From Francisella salimarina (GTDB lineage: Bacteria > Pseudomonadota > Gammaproteobacteria > Francisellales > Francisellaceae), in the NCBI RefSeq assembly GCF_007923265.1, contig NZ_VOJA01000001.1, positions 62,001 through 126,000 on the forward strand: a stretch of DNA of 64,000 nucleotides. The letters run 5' to 3'. The translations under genes and the position numbers were made by a program. Positions within the stretch are counted from its first letter, which is position 1. Each line of letters begins with the position of its first letter. The notes below the pieces were generated by a model. The model saw nothing but the letters and a program-made list of their open reading frames with translations. It was not told the DNA's origin and searched no databases. Positions 7,357-15,133 of the stretch are shown one piece after another.

Positions 7357-7751
7357 TCTCCCGTTATTAACACCCTCAACCAGGTATTAGCTTTTAAAGT
7401 ACCTGCATTAATCTTTTGATGCTCTAAAGGGGTATCATTATAAGCTTGTAAATATAGCTCTTTATATTGCCTTAAAAGATCATACTGTTTAGCTTTAGGT
7501 TTCCATTTAAGTAAGTGCTCTATCCAGGGGATATTTTTAGGTGGTAAGTCAATATCTGACAAATAACTCTCTATAGTAAATTTCTTTAAATATTCATTTT
7601 TATTTTGTGGTTGCTGCCGAGATATTTTAGCCTCACCTTTTTGGGTGAGTGATGATTTAATTTCTTTAATGTCTTGTAGCTGTATTTTGTCTTTTGGTTT
7701 AGTCTCAATTTGTGTTTTATATTTCTCTATTAATGATGTTGCAAAGCCCAT
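7353..7751 (-). CDS. hypothetical protein, 132 aa
   Basis: I do not recognise this protein. The first 50 residues are charged and low complexity (KPKDKIQLQDIKEIKSS); the C-terminal 70 residues look like a folded, tryptophan-containing domain (IPWIEHLLKWKPKAKQYDLLRQYKELYLQAYND). AAGGA lies 7 bases before the ATG at 7751. Its stop overlaps the next gene's possible GTG. It is the first gene to the left of the iteron region, so it may be a DNA-binding or helper-interaction factor, but nothing in the sequence shows this. Confidence 0.5.
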   Translation of the reverse strand: MGFATSLIEKYKTQIETKPKDKIQLQDIKEIKSSLTQKGEAKISRQQPQNKNEYLKKFTIESYLSDIDLPPKNIPWIEHLLKWKPKAKQYDLLRQYKELYLQAYNDTPLEHQKINAGTLKANTWLRVLITGE

Positions 7752-7791
7752 TTTTTAATCCTTATTTGTTAGTTTTCTTATGCTGATATAT

Positions 7792-8030
7792 TCACCTAAC
7801 TAAAAAACCACCTAATTTACCGAATGTCTCATCAAAGCATTGATACATAAGGGTTTAAACCTAGTTGGGTAATCACCTAGCATTCACCTAATCACCTAAA
7901 CTAATACCTAGTACTTTAGGTACTGAATAAAGCTTTAGGTGGGCTTTAGGTGGTACGTAGACCATATTAAAAGCATTGGTATATATAGCTTTCAGCTTAC
8001 TTTAGGTACTTTCGGTGGATTTTCTAGGTA
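7792..8030. other. candidate replication origin of the island (iteron cluster)
   Basis: The octamer TCACCTAA or close variants occurs at 7792, 7808 (CCACCTAA), 7873 (TCACCTAG), 7884 and 7892. The opposite orientation CTTTAGGTGG occurs at 7933-7942 and 7944-7953, with further TTTAGGTA-type words at 7916, 8001 and 8023. Several copies are spaced 11 bp, one helical turn. The cluster lies immediately 3' of the primase-ATPase genes and overlaps the stop of the latter. Staphylococcal pathogenicity islands have an iteron origin at this place relative to rep. The origin function is inferred. Confidence 0.6.
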
Positions 8031-9529
8031 TTCAAAATATACTTCTTATACTTAGCATTATTTCTAGCATCAGTTTCTATCAAATAATTATGATTTTTTA
8101 ACAGCCCCAAACTCTCTATTGTAAGATCAATTTGTCTATTATTTTTTAGACTTGAATATCTATTTCTTAGTGAGCTAGCTGTAAAACCATCTCTTAATTT
8201 ATCCACAGGCTTGGATAATATTTCTTTAGCATGTTTAACCACTAAATCAATTTCATCACTATAAAGATATTTAGCAGTGTCATATAGATAGTCCATAAAC
8301 TTAGCAACCTTCTCTAAAGTATCTATACAGATAAACTCTTCATCTTTTTTATCTATGACATGAAATATTAAAGAAACTTTATATATAGTCTCGCCAAACT
8401 TATTTAAATATCTTCTCATTGGCGTATCTTCTGCATACTTTTTAATTTCTAAGTCATACATTTGATACCATTCTTCTAAAAACTCATCTGCTTTTTTAGA
8501 GAATCTATACATCTTTGGCTCACCTTTTTCTAACTGCCCATCAATAACCCTATCTAATACAGAGATATCAAATAGTTCATCAATAAGATTCTTATATACC
8601 CCTTGTAGCTTCTCATCTAATGGCGATTTCTTATGAGTTCTAGGAATACTTTCTACTACTGATAATAATTGAAACCTAGCTACCAGCCCCTCTTTATCTT
8701 GTGATTGTTCAAGATACTTATCTAAGTTACTAGTCTGAATATCTCCTAATATTGAAATGGCTACGGTATCAACATTAATAGTTCCTCTACCAAGCGTCAT
8801 ACTCTTATCAAACTCTCCATCGTAAGCCTTTAAAAGCATGGCCTGCTTATCAGCATTATCTTTACCAGATAAACTTTGAAGTGTCTTATAAAACTCTGTA
8901 CAGGTAAGTAAGATACCATTGGGACTATCATTGGCTATCTTATTAATAATAGCTTGCTGTGTACCATCATTAAATATAATCTCATTTGATATAGGCCTAT
9001 AAGGTTTACTATCCTCAGCCTCTTTAATAAGCTGTTTCTTTTCTCTTATGGCCTCATGATTAGCATCTTTAATATCAGACTTCATTGAGTCTTTTATTTC
9101 TTTAATCCTTGCATCAATAATCTCTATATCAAGATTATAATCTTTTAACTGTTCTTTATGCTCTTCTATTAATTGAGTATCTAAGTCCTTAATGATTCTA
9201 GTAATAACTCTTAAACAAGGACTTTTGCCAGTACCACTCTCACCAGTAACTAATCCCCATACATTAGCTGTTACCTCTTTAAAACCAACATCTAATACTA
9301 CTTTCTTACCAAGTACTCCTGATACTCCAGTCAAAGCAGATATAGCTATAGAACTTGCTGTTAGCTTACCAGCCTCAGCTTGTCCAAAGACATAATCAGA
9401 TAATCTATTTGGTAACATATCCTTAGTAAATACTGGCATCTTTTTATCATTCTTTGGCAACTCTCTAGGCTTACCTTTTAGCATTTCTACATTATCATCT
9501 ATTGTTGTTAGCTCTACTACATTACTCAT
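8024..9529 (-). CDS. DUF3987-type ATPase / putative replicative helicase
   Basis: The 501-residue protein has a Walker A motif GESGTGKS at residues 96-103, followed by a long charged helical stretch (about 115-170) and conserved segments including EFYKTLQSLSGKD and GDIQTSNLDKYL. This architecture is that of DUF3987 proteins, which occur in phages, satellites and plasmids beside Toprim primases and are thought to act as replicative helicases or initiators. The start overlaps the primase stop by 8 bases. Its TAG stop lies inside a TCTAGGTA word of the iteron cluster. Together with the upstream primase it probably forms the island's replication module. Confidence 0.8.
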   Translation of the reverse strand: MSNVVELTTIDDNVEMLKGKPRELPKNDKKMPVFTKDMLPNRLSDYVFGQAEAGKLTASSIAISALTGVSGVLGKKVVLDVGFKEVTANVWGLVTGESGTGKSPCLRVITRIIKDLDTQLIEEHKEQLKDYNLDIEIIDARIKEIKDSMKSDIKDANHEAIREKKQLIKEAEDSKPYRPISNEIIFNDGTQQAIINKIANDSPNGILLTCTEFYKTLQSLSGKDNADKQAMLLKAYDGEFDKSMTLGRGTINVDTVAISILGDIQTSNLDKYLEQSQDKEGLVARFQLLSVVESIPRTHKKSPLDEKLQGVYKNLIDELFDISVLDRVIDGQLEKGEPKMYRFSKKADEFLEEWYQMYDLEIKKYAEDTPMRRYLNKFGETIYKVSLIFHVIDKKDEEFICIDTLEKVAKFMDYLYDTAKYLYSDEIDLVVKHAKEILSKPVDKLRDGFTASSLRNRYSSLKNNRQIDLTIESLGLLKNHNYLIETDARNNAKYKKYILNT

Positions 9530-10427
9530 TTTTCAAACCCTCTCTAGTAACTAAATAATCATTCCAATCTGATAAACCTTTATCCATCTGTTCATCTGTC
9601 AAAGGTGGTGGGTTTATGGTTATACCTGGTATTTCGGCAGCAACCACACCCGCCTTTTCAACTCCTATACCGCTCTTATCCTTATCAGCCCATATATTAA
9701 ATTCAGCATTAGGATATTTACTATAGAAGCTCTCTATGACATGAATATAGTTATTACAGTTAAATACACATATAACCGATATATCAGCCTTAAAATGCTC
9801 TACAAGGCTTAATACACTCATACCAGTAGCGAAACCCTCAACAAATATAAAACTCTCATTAGAGGACTTATTTAATATCAAACATGAGCCTTTAGCATGA
9901 GCATCTTTATAAAACTTCTTAAAGCCATTTGGATATATTCCTTGTAAGCTCTGTATTTCATTATTAAAAGGTTCTACAGTACCAAAACATGGAATTATCA
10001 AAACATCGTTATATAAACGTATTAATGGATGATTATTTATCTGTTTCTTTACTAAATAAGGGTGGTCCTTGTTAGCCAATGGTAATGACTTATAAAAATC
10101 AGTTAATTTAGTAGCTAAATCTTTTTTAGTATTTATTTCCTCCTGGTATTTTCTTTGTCTAGCCTCTCTTTGCTTTCTTAATTCTACAAAGTCCTGTATC
10201 TCATATTTGGGTTTTTCATTATCAAGATAAGTATGTTTATCACCTGCCCAGTCACCAAAGACATAAACATCATTGTCTACCCTTTGAAGCCATAAGTTTT
10301 TATTATTATCTTTCTTATTTTCATCATTAAATCTAATCCTATTACCTACATCTATGCTATAATTAAATCCACTAGGCAATGAGTAACCAAGATTTGATAC
10401 AAAAGTATTAAATTTACCTATATTCAT
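9522..10427 (-). CDS. Toprim-domain primase
   Basis: The 301-residue protein has a C-terminal Toprim domain: Glu197-Gly198 in FIFVEGFATG and Asp248-x-Asp250 in IWADKD, the metal-binding acidic residues of the fold. The N-terminal 80 residues contain a WLQRVDNDVYVFGDW segment, and a basic helix follows at residues 82-105. It would synthesise primers for island replication. An AGAGG site precedes the ATG at 10427. It is coupled to the DUF3987 ATPase by an 8-base overlap. There is no zinc-finger cysteine set, which distinguishes it from DnaG and the P4 alpha N-terminus. Confidence 0.8.
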   Translation of the reverse strand: MNIGKFNTFVSNLGYSLPSGFNYSIDVGNRIRFNDENKKDNNKNLWLQRVDNDVYVFGDWAGDKHTYLDNEKPKYEIQDFVELRKQREARQRKYQEEINTKKDLATKLTDFYKSLPLANKDHPYLVKKQINNHPLIRLYNDVLIIPCFGTVEPFNNEIQSLQGIYPNGFKKFYKDAHAKGSCLILNKSSNESFIFVEGFATGMSVLSLVEHFKADISVICVFNCNNYIHVIESFYSKYPNAEFNIWADKDKSGIGVEKAGVVAAEIPGITINPPPLTDEQMDKGLSDWNDYLVTREGLKNE

Positions 10428-10439
10428 TGTCTACTACCT

Positions 10440-10751
10440 CTAAAAATATCTAATATTACTTATCTTTTTAGTAGCAATTCCAAGTACTCTTTCTACTGGT
10501 ATTACTACATCTTTGTAATTTTCACTTATAAACTTGCCTACAAGCTTATTCTTAGAGTTTTTGGATAGTAAGACTATGAAAGTATCATTGTTATTATTTT
10601 CAACTATAGCAACTCTATTTGGCTCTGCTTCTAAAGTCCTATCAAAGATTAAGAAATCACCTTTAACTAGATTTTTATCATGAGCTGAATTACTCATAGC
10701 ATTGTTTTTTATTTCAATACAAAATAAATTCTCTATATTATTCTTCTTCAT
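10440..10751 (-). CDS. stand-alone S24-like domain, catalytically degenerate (copy 1)
   Basis: The 103-residue protein aligns by eye with the C-terminal fold of LexA/CI repressors: FCIEIKNNAMSN corresponds to the LRVxGDSM strand, LVKGDFLIFDRTLEAEPNRVAIVEN to the GDxVIV strand, and RVLGIATKKI to the final strand. The catalytic serine position holds Ala18 and the expected lysine strand (DTFIVLL) has none. There is no DNA-binding domain. Its neighbour at 10757 is a paralogue. A dimerisation module able to titrate or modify an S24 repressor is one possible role; this is inference. Confidence 0.55.
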   Translation of the reverse strand: MKKNNIENLFCIEIKNNAMSNSAHDKNLVKGDFLIFDRTLEAEPNRVAIVENNNNDTFIVLLSKNSKNKLVGKFISENYKDVVIPVERVLGIATKKISNIRYF

Positions 10752-10756
10752 GATAA

Positions 10757-11077
10757 CTAACCCCTAAATACTCTGCTTGGTTTACGAGACTCTAAGGCTA
10801 TAGCTATAACTTCTTTAATGGCTATCTCAAGTCCTTTGTATTTCTCGTTTAGGAATGTACCTACAAACTCTTTAGTGGATATTTTTTTAAGTAAAACTAT
10901 ATTGCATTCATCTTGGTAATTTTTGATGATAGCAATGTTGTTCGGCTCTGCTTTGATTGACTTATCAAATAAGACTTTATCATTAACATCTAAGTTAAAC
11001 TCATGATCTTTATTTGTCATGTATTCATTCTTGATATCAATAAAAAATAGATTTTCTGTATTGTTAGTGTTAGACAT
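10757..11077 (-). CDS. stand-alone S24-like domain, catalytically degenerate (copy 2)
   Basis: The 106-residue protein is a tandem paralogue of the next gene: both share the opening NxENLF-IDIKN, a VxDKVLFDxxIKAEPNxxAI segment, FVGxF and a final VIAIA strand. It resembles the C-terminal domain of LexA-type repressors, but the serine position is Tyr19 (KNEYMT) and the catalytic lysine is missing. An AGGA ribosome binding site lies upstream of the ATG at 11077, and five bases separate its stop from the next start. The duplication is evidently old, since the copies are well diverged. Confidence 0.55.
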   Translation of the reverse strand: MSNTNNTENLFFIDIKNEYMTNKDHEFNLDVNDKVLFDKSIKAEPNNIAIIKNYQDECNIVLLKKISTKEFVGTFLNEKYKGLEIAIKEVIAIALESRKPSRVFRG

Positions 11078-11079
11078 GG

Positions 11080-11427
11080 CTATATTCCTCTCTTGGTATT
11101 TGTTTTCGAAATGTATCGGGGCGGTTCGAAACTAGTACCAAGCCTAGCCGTAGGTATTCCCCATTTCTGGGTATTGTATTCCCTACGCCTCCCGACAAAA
11201 CAAAAGAGTTTAGCCGTGTGATAGATATATTGATTAACATATCTTAAAAGTGCATAATAAAGCCCGCTAATAAAATATATAGCACTAGCTATACAATTAT
11301 GGCTATTATTACAATTCACTTTGTCATTGCTCTTATTAGTGGCAATATCACTACTTGGTATTAGGGTTTCGACGCCCTTTAACAAGAATGATGATAAAAG
11401 ATTATTGGTATTTTGTAAAGTAGTCAT
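11080..11427 (-). CDS. hypothetical protein, 115 aa (possibly Ash-like satellite protein)
   Basis: I chose the ATG at 11427, which has GAGG about 10 bases upstream and lies one base past the alpA stop, over a longer frame from 11442. The N-terminus is polar, the middle has a short hydrophobic stretch with cysteines (NCIASAIYFISGLYYALL), and the C-terminus is basic and arginine-rich (VGRRREYNTQKWGIPTARLG). The position next to alpA and the C-terminal character remind me of the small Ash-type proteins of P4-like satellites, but I cannot confirm the family. Confidence 0.45.
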   Translation of the reverse strand: MTTLQNTNNLLSSFLLKGVETLIPSSDIATNKSNDKVNCNNSHNCIASAIYFISGLYYALLRYVNQYIYHTAKLFCFVGRRREYNTQKWGIPTARLGTSFEPPRYISKTNTKRGI

Positions 11428-11428
11428 A

Positions 11429-11626
11429 TTAAACCACCTCACTATTATCTAAAGACTCTAACCACTCATAAACTTTATCGCTATACCAGCCAGTACTAGT
11501 AGGACTAAGTTTTACATATTTAGGAAATTGTCCTTTATCTACCCAACGATATATAGTAGAGCGACTTACTCCAGTAATCTCTACCACTTCGCCAATTCTC
11601 ATTATTTTTCTATTTGAAGTATTCAT
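11429..11626 (-). CDS. alpA: AlpA-family regulator (MerR-like HTH)
   Basis: The 65-residue protein is a typical AlpA: IGEVVEITGVSRSTIYRWVDKGQFPKYVKLS forms the winged HTH (residues 10-43), followed by W-YSDKVYEWLES. AlpA proteins act as excisionase-like or activator proteins and control integrase expression in P4-type satellites and Gram-negative phage-inducible islands. GGAG precedes the ATG at 11626. It heads the leftward run alpA to replication genes. The 174-base gap upstream probably carries its promoter. Confidence 0.85.
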   Translation of the reverse strand: MNTSNRKIMRIGEVVEITGVSRSTIYRWVDKGQFPKYVKLSPTSTGWYSDKVYEWLESLDNSEVV

Positions 11627-11800
11627 TTACTTATCTCCAGTTAATTAAATTTAGTTTTTGTGTTAGTTGCTAGCAAACTAAATGTTAACCTTGAATACAA
11701 AGCTCGGATTTGAGCTGTATTGCTACGGTATGGAGTAAGTTTATTGAAAAGAAAGTTGAATGTATGTGGGATATTTTTAGCTATTTTTTCTACTACATAT

Positions 11801-12586
11801 TTACAAAAGGCTTGCTAGCCATAACATGTTTTTTTCTGATATTACTTGTAAGGCAAGTGCTTTGGCTTCTCGACCCTTATTTATAGCTTCTTCTGGTTCA
11901 GTAAAAACAATATCATAAATATCTATGTCTTTTAACTCTAAGTTGAATACTTCTCTGAAGATTATTAGATCTAAAATAGGTAACACCTTATAGCTTATGA
12001 GTTTATTTTTATACCTATCAGTAAAGCCATGTTTATTGTTTCTTTTTCGATCAGTTGTTTCTAACATATTATCTAAATAACCAATGAAGTCATTTATTAT
12101 TTTTTGTCTAGGATAATTAGTATCAACCTTAAAATATCTTATGCCTTGCTCATAATGAGGACTATAAAAAGTGCCTTCTTTGTATATGTCTTTTATTTCG
12201 CCTTCATCTCCAAATATTTTAAAGATTACACCATTATCAACCATTCCTTTTATGATGTCTCTATTGTAAGGTAGGTTACAAAAACTCTTAATGTCAAATG
12301 TAGAAAAAGGCTGGATAGAATTATTTGACGATTTGGTATTAAAAGCTTTTTCCCACTTAGAAAGAGCATAATAACTTTTATAGTTAGTTTCATCATCGAA
12401 TATTAAACTTACTGGCTCTTTTAAAAGATTTTTAAATATTATCCAATTAGAAAAATCCACACCCTCTTCTAACATAGTAAAAAAGTTCTCTCTTCTATCT
12501 AACAACTTAAACCAGTCAAGAGTGTTTAAACTGTACAGGTATTTTCTATCATACTTAGAAATATCAAATTTGAAATTACAATTCAA
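11801..12586 (-). CDS. hypothetical protein, 261 aa (DUF6387-like; TTG start)
   Basis: The start is decided by a GGAGGT ribosome binding site at 12593-12598, six bases before a TTG at 12586. The longer GTG at 12601 would lie upstream of this site. The product is soluble, with aromatic-rich N-terminal segments (YLYSLNTLDWFKLLDRRENF) and a helical C-terminus ending AKALALQVISEKNMLWLASLL. It resembles DUF6387 proteins, which I associate with integrative elements; this is from memory and uncertain. It lies between alpA and the rightward cargo gene and could be accessory cargo. Confidence 0.5.
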   Translation of the reverse strand: MNCNFKFDISKYDRKYLYSLNTLDWFKLLDRRENFFTMLEEGVDFSNWIIFKNLLKEPVSLIFDDETNYKSYYALSKWEKAFNTKSSNNSIQPFSTFDIKSFCNLPYNRDIIKGMVDNGVIFKIFGDEGEIKDIYKEGTFYSPHYEQGIRYFKVDTNYPRQKIINDFIGYLDNMLETTDRKRNNKHGFTDRYKNKLISYKVLPILDLIIFREVFNLELKDIDIYDIVFTEPEEAINKGREAKALALQVISEKNMLWLASLL

Positions 12587-12616
12587 ACCCACACCTCCCA
12601 CAGTGCTCCCAATAGA

Positions 12617-12676
12617 TTAAGCACTAACAAACATTTGGGTAATGTCTTTCGGTTGGCCTACCTAGAAAGTGCTTAA
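12617..12676. promoter_or_regulatory. inverted repeat between divergent cargo genes
   Basis: TTAAGCACT at 12617-12625 and AGTGCTTAA at 12668-12676 are perfect 9-bp inverted copies 60 bp across. A third AGTGCT lies at 12602-12607. They sit in the divergent promoter region between the genes at 12586 (minus) and 12757 (plus). They could be operator half-sites for an island or helper regulator acting through a loop. Confidence 0.4.
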
Positions 12677-12756
12677 CTGGTTTAAAAATAGCTATATTAG
12701 CTATTTAAAACAATTATCGGTTATAATTTTATCAAATTTAATTACTATTGTTTATC

Positions 12757-13713
12757 ATGTCAAAAGTTAAATATTATTATTCTTATACAAAGAAATCCAA
12801 AAGATTTAAAAGTAAAGGAGTGTGCCATAGAGACCCTCTAGACTCAACTAATTGGCTGTTTCCTGCAAATAGTACAGAAACACCTATACCTGATGATTAT
12901 AATGGTTTAACAAATGAGGCTTATTTTTTTAATGAAGATAAGAGTCTATGGGAGAAGAGATCTTACACCCCAAGAGAAATCACTGTTCATAATTTCAACA
13001 GAGAATATACTAAGTATCAAATTATTCCCAAGATAAACGAAAAAGCTATTGGTAAAGATCATTTAAATGCAGGGAGTTTAATTACAAGAAAACTTCTAGT
13101 TGATAAAAAGTTTAATCAAATACGTTTAGATGATTTCAATATCCAGATGATGATAGCTAATTTAAATAAAAATCTTTTAGTTTTAAATCAAATAATAAAA
13201 GAAACATATAATCTTATAAATCAATCAGTATCAACAATATCTAATGCTACATCTTTCTCTATAGATATAAAAAAGCAAAATATTATACATTTAATAAAAA
13301 GAATTTTAGATGATCTGATCATGATTAACAGTATTAGATCTCAAGGTGATATGGTTGATGAAATAAAAATAAGTAGTATTGGTGATTTACTCTCACCTAA
13401 AGAAAGAACTATTACTAAAGAAATAAAGGAGGCTATTAAATTTGATATCTTTGAAGATTTTTTAAAAATTATTAATCATTTTCATAATTCATTCAAACAC
13501 AGTGTTTTTGGTAACGATACTATCAATCCCTTAACAACAAATATAGAATCCTTATATGTTAAGAATAATAAGTTATCAAATATGCATTATCTAAAAAGCA
13601 ACTTGAGTGATATAATATTTGGTTTTGATGATTTTATAAAAGTATATATAGACTTAAAAGAGCCTAATAGTGTTAAGCATAAGTTATCTACTGATAAAAA
13701 AGTGATTAACTAA
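12757..13713 (+). CDS. hypothetical cargo protein with tail-fibre-like N-terminus, 318 aa
   Basis: The only rightward gene on the island, set between alpA and int where satellites often carry accessory genes. The ATG at 12757 is chosen over a TTG at 12748. The N-terminal 70 residues (KYYYSYTKKSKRFKSKG, DPLDSTNWLFPANST, then YFFNEDKSLWEKR) recall the short N-terminal module of phage tail-fibre and tail-fibre-assembly proteins. The remaining 240 residues are helical, with no motif I recognise (LIKRILDDLIMINSIR; FHNSFKHSVFG). Its stop overlaps the integrase stop by 8 bases, convergently. A helper-interference or defence role is possible but unproven. Confidence 0.5.
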   Translation: MSKVKYYYSYTKKSKRFKSKGVCHRDPLDSTNWLFPANSTETPIPDDYNGLTNEAYFFNEDKSLWEKRSYTPREITVHNFNREYTKYQIIPKINEKAIGKDHLNAGSLITRKLLVDKKFNQIRLDDFNIQMMIANLNKNLLVLNQIIKETYNLINQSVSTISNATSFSIDIKKQNIIHLIKRILDDLIMINSIRSQGDMVDEIKISSIGDLLSPKERTITKEIKEAIKFDIFEDFLKIINHFHNSFKHSVFGNDTINPLTTNIESLYVKNNKLSNMHYLKSNLSDIIFGFDDFIKVYIDLKEPNSVKHKLSTDKKVIN

Positions 13714-14959
13714 TATCCTCAATTCTTATTACATTAGCATTTTCTTTTATATGGTCTATATAGTCAGCCCAAGTTTGCATAATAACAATTCTTTCATCCA
13801 TATATTCATAGCCATTGTAAGCATTTTTGACCTTGTTACTACTAACATGAGCCAAACAATATTCAGTAGCTAGCTCCCTCCAACCATGCTTACCAGCTAA
13901 ATGTTCTACTCCTGTAGTAAAAATATGTCTAAAACCATGAGCAGTTTGTTTAGGTTTTTTATCTAATCCGTTATAACCTAGCGTATTTTGCAACCCTTGT
14001 CTTAAAGCATTATGTGTTATAGGTTTTTTACCATTTATACTAAATATATAGCCATCACCTTTATAAAACTTCTCCTTTAAATCTACTAAGATTTTATAAG
14101 CTTGATTGCTTAACGGCTGTATAAAGTCAGGTCCTTTCCTTTTATCATGTTGTGACCCTTTCATTTTAACAGCAGGAATAACTAAATGTTTACCATGTTC
14201 ATTATCTTTAATTTCTTTCCACTCAAGATTTAATACTATACCTGGTCTAAAAGCTAAATAAGGCAATATTTGTAATGCTGCTTTTGTAATTATATCTCCT
14301 GGATAATTATCAAAGTCTTTAAGCAGTTGACTAAACCACCCCTTTTGTTTTATAGGGTCTATATATGCGTAATTATCCCCTCTCTCTCGAGATAATACCC
14401 CGCGAATATCTTTGACTATATTATGCTCAACAAAGCCTTTAGCTACAGCATATTGCCAAATATTAGAAAGTAAATCTTTCTTTTTTCTCTGTGCCGATGG
14501 TGTTTTTTCAAATTTCTCAACAAACTTAGCTAACTCAAATGTTTTGATAGTATCAATATACCTACTACCAAATACTAGCTTGATATCCTTATCTAATATT
14601 CTTAGCTTCCTTTTCTTACTATCTTCTCCAATATCCAATTTATCTATAGCTTTAACAGCTATATTCATAAATAACCGCTCATCTTTAGTTTTAGTAAGTT
14701 CTCTATGTATTTTTGGATCTTCATTATTGGCTAATATACTATTAAACTTAAAAGCTTTCTCTCTAGCTTGTTTTAAAGATACCTCAGGATAGGCTCCTAA
14801 GCCCATAGTATGACGTTTCTTATTTAATTTATATTGATATACCCATGACTTAGTATTATTAGGCGTTACTTTTAAATATAGTCTATTACCATCTCCATGG
14901 GTCGGACCATCTTTAAAGGTAAGTTTTTTAATTTTTGTATCTGTTAACTTGCCAGCCAT
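13706..14959 (-). CDS. int: tyrosine-type site-specific integrase, P4 family (DUF4102 N-terminus)
   Basis: The 417-residue protein has the N-terminal DUF4102 arm-binding domain (LTDTKIKKLTFKDGPTHGDGNRLYLKV, with WVYQYKLNKKRHTMGLGAYPEVSL). The catalytic domain has Arg238 (AFRPG), His341-x2-Arg344 (HGFRH), His371 (LAHVSS) and nucleophile Tyr381 (NAYNGYEYMDER). All tyrosine-recombinase residues are therefore intact and the enzyme is probably active. It is oriented away from the tRNA genes, with its start 174 bases from tRNA-Leu, and lies downstream of and codirectional with the tRNA operon promoter. Readthrough could supply basal integrase. Confidence 0.95.
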   Translation of the reverse strand: MAGKLTDTKIKKLTFKDGPTHGDGNRLYLKVTPNNTKSWVYQYKLNKKRHTMGLGAYPEVSLKQAREKAFKFNSILANNEDPKIHRELTKTKDERLFMNIAVKAIDKLDIGEDSKKRKLRILDKDIKLVFGSRYIDTIKTFELAKFVEKFEKTPSAQRKKKDLLSNIWQYAVAKGFVEHNIVKDIRGVLSRERGDNYAYIDPIKQKGWFSQLLKDFDNYPGDIITKAALQILPYLAFRPGIVLNLEWKEIKDNEHGKHLVIPAVKMKGSQHDKRKGPDFIQPLSNQAYKILVDLKEKFYKGDGYIFSINGKKPITHNALRQGLQNTLGYNGLDKKPKQTAHGFRHIFTTGVEHLAGKHGWRELATEYCLAHVSSNKVKNAYNGYEYMDERIVIMQTWADYIDHIKENANVIRIEDIS

Positions 14960-14999
14960 AAGATAAGAATATTTATGATTGATATTAAGAGTATAACTC

Positions 15000-15023
15000 A
15001 GTATGTACTCTAGTATGTACTTT
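15000..15023 (+). repeat. right-end tandem 12-bp repeat (candidate integrase arm sites)
   Basis: AGTATGTACTCT (15000-15011) is followed directly by AGTATGTACTTT (15012-15023). It matches the left-end pair at 4723-4746 in 23 of 24 bases and in the same orientation. It lies between the int start and tRNA-Leu, as expected for an attP arm. Confidence 0.65.
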
Positions 15024-15133
15024 TTTGTGGGTTTAAATGATATCTTCTGATACAGGATGGTACATAAAATCTTCTCAAAGTATTGATTTTATTAGGATTA
15101 TGATACAGCTTGAAACAGTATGAAATAAGAATA

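Noticed and set aside
7792-8030. A CRISPR array
   Set aside because: The repeats are only 7-10 bases, occur in both orientations and have irregular short spacing, which does not fit CRISPR repeats and spacers. I saw no CRISPR array elsewhere in the window.
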